Positions 6,108 through 6,137 of a stretch of DNA of 6,137 bases are shown here, piece by piece. Numbering within the stretch: the first letter of the stretch is position 1; each line of letters starts with the position of its first letter. Under the pieces are notes generated by a model. That model saw only the letters and a list, made by a program, of their open reading frames with translations. It was not told where the DNA came from and did not search any database. The position numbers and the translations under genes were made by a program. Origin of the DNA: Acidobacteriota bacterium. Lineage in GTDB: Bacteria; Acidobacteriota; Terriglobia; Terriglobales; Acidobacteriaceae. The stretch is taken from assembly GCA_021811745.1 (NCBI GenBank), contig JAJZNH010000802.1, positions 1 through 6,137 of the forward strand, written 5' to 3'.

Positions 6108-6137
6108 AGCCAGAAGCCAGAAGCCAGGAGTTGGAAG
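6108..6137. repeat. AGCCAGA tandem heptamer array, running off the window end
   Basis: AGCCAGA is repeated at 6108-6114 and 6115-6121, then appears as AGCCAGG (6122-6128) and a degenerate AGTTGGA (6129-6135). A further unit seems to begin at 6136. The period is seven bases, the same as the AGCT array upstream. The reverse complement of this segment matches the first array at roughly two thirds of positions, so the two could form an imperfect hairpin. The remaining bases between the arrays (6067-6107) show nothing I can name. Confidence 0.75.

Overview
The window looks like an ordinary chromosomal segment of an Acidobacteriota bacterium, probably of the Terriglobia (subdivision 1) type. Two things point there. 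One is a secreted protein with the 'VWFA-related Acidobacterial domain' architecture. The other is a small secreted protein of a beta-barrel type I associate with Acidobacteria. Genes are GC-rich and compact, with short intergenic gaps. No rRNA, tRNA, CRISPR, insertion sequence or prophage gene is visible, and no stretch longer than about 230 bases lacks a gene.

Layout. Bases 1-136 (+) are the last 44 codons of a probable SAM-dependent methyltransferase. It converges on aroG (214-1272, -), a complete class I DAHP synthase for the first step of the shikimate pathway, and a strong GC-rich hairpin lies between them. A 187-base divergent gap separates aroG from a secreted DsbA/thioredoxin-like protein (1460-2110, +). 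That gene converges on a small secreted protein with a predicted SH3/Sm-like barrel and a natural five-histidine tail (2224-2595, -). A 226-base divergent gap leads to the secreted VWFA-related protein (2822-3985, +). The heat-shock pair follows: hrcA (4145-5284, +) and grpE (5358-6023, +). After grpE come two intergenic arrays with exact 7-base periodicity, the second running off the window end.

How the genes work together. Only hrcA-grpE forms a clear functional unit: a heat-shock repressor and the DnaK nucleotide exchange factor, 73 bases apart in the same direction. A near-consensus sigma-70-type promoter (TTGACA, 17 bases, TAGAAT) overlaps the stop codon of the VWFA gene and would drive hrcA. 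There is no CIRCE operator in the hrcA leader. Instead an exact 8-base inverted repeat overlaps the -10 box and recurs 48 bases downstream. The three middle genes share only predicted export from the cytoplasm. aroG and the methyltransferase are probably independent metabolic genes.

I see no convincing novel multi-gene system. The observations most worth a second look are the hrcA promoter architecture and the heptamer arrays after grpE. Below those come the His-tailed small protein and the tyrosine-type residue in the DAHP synthase effector site.
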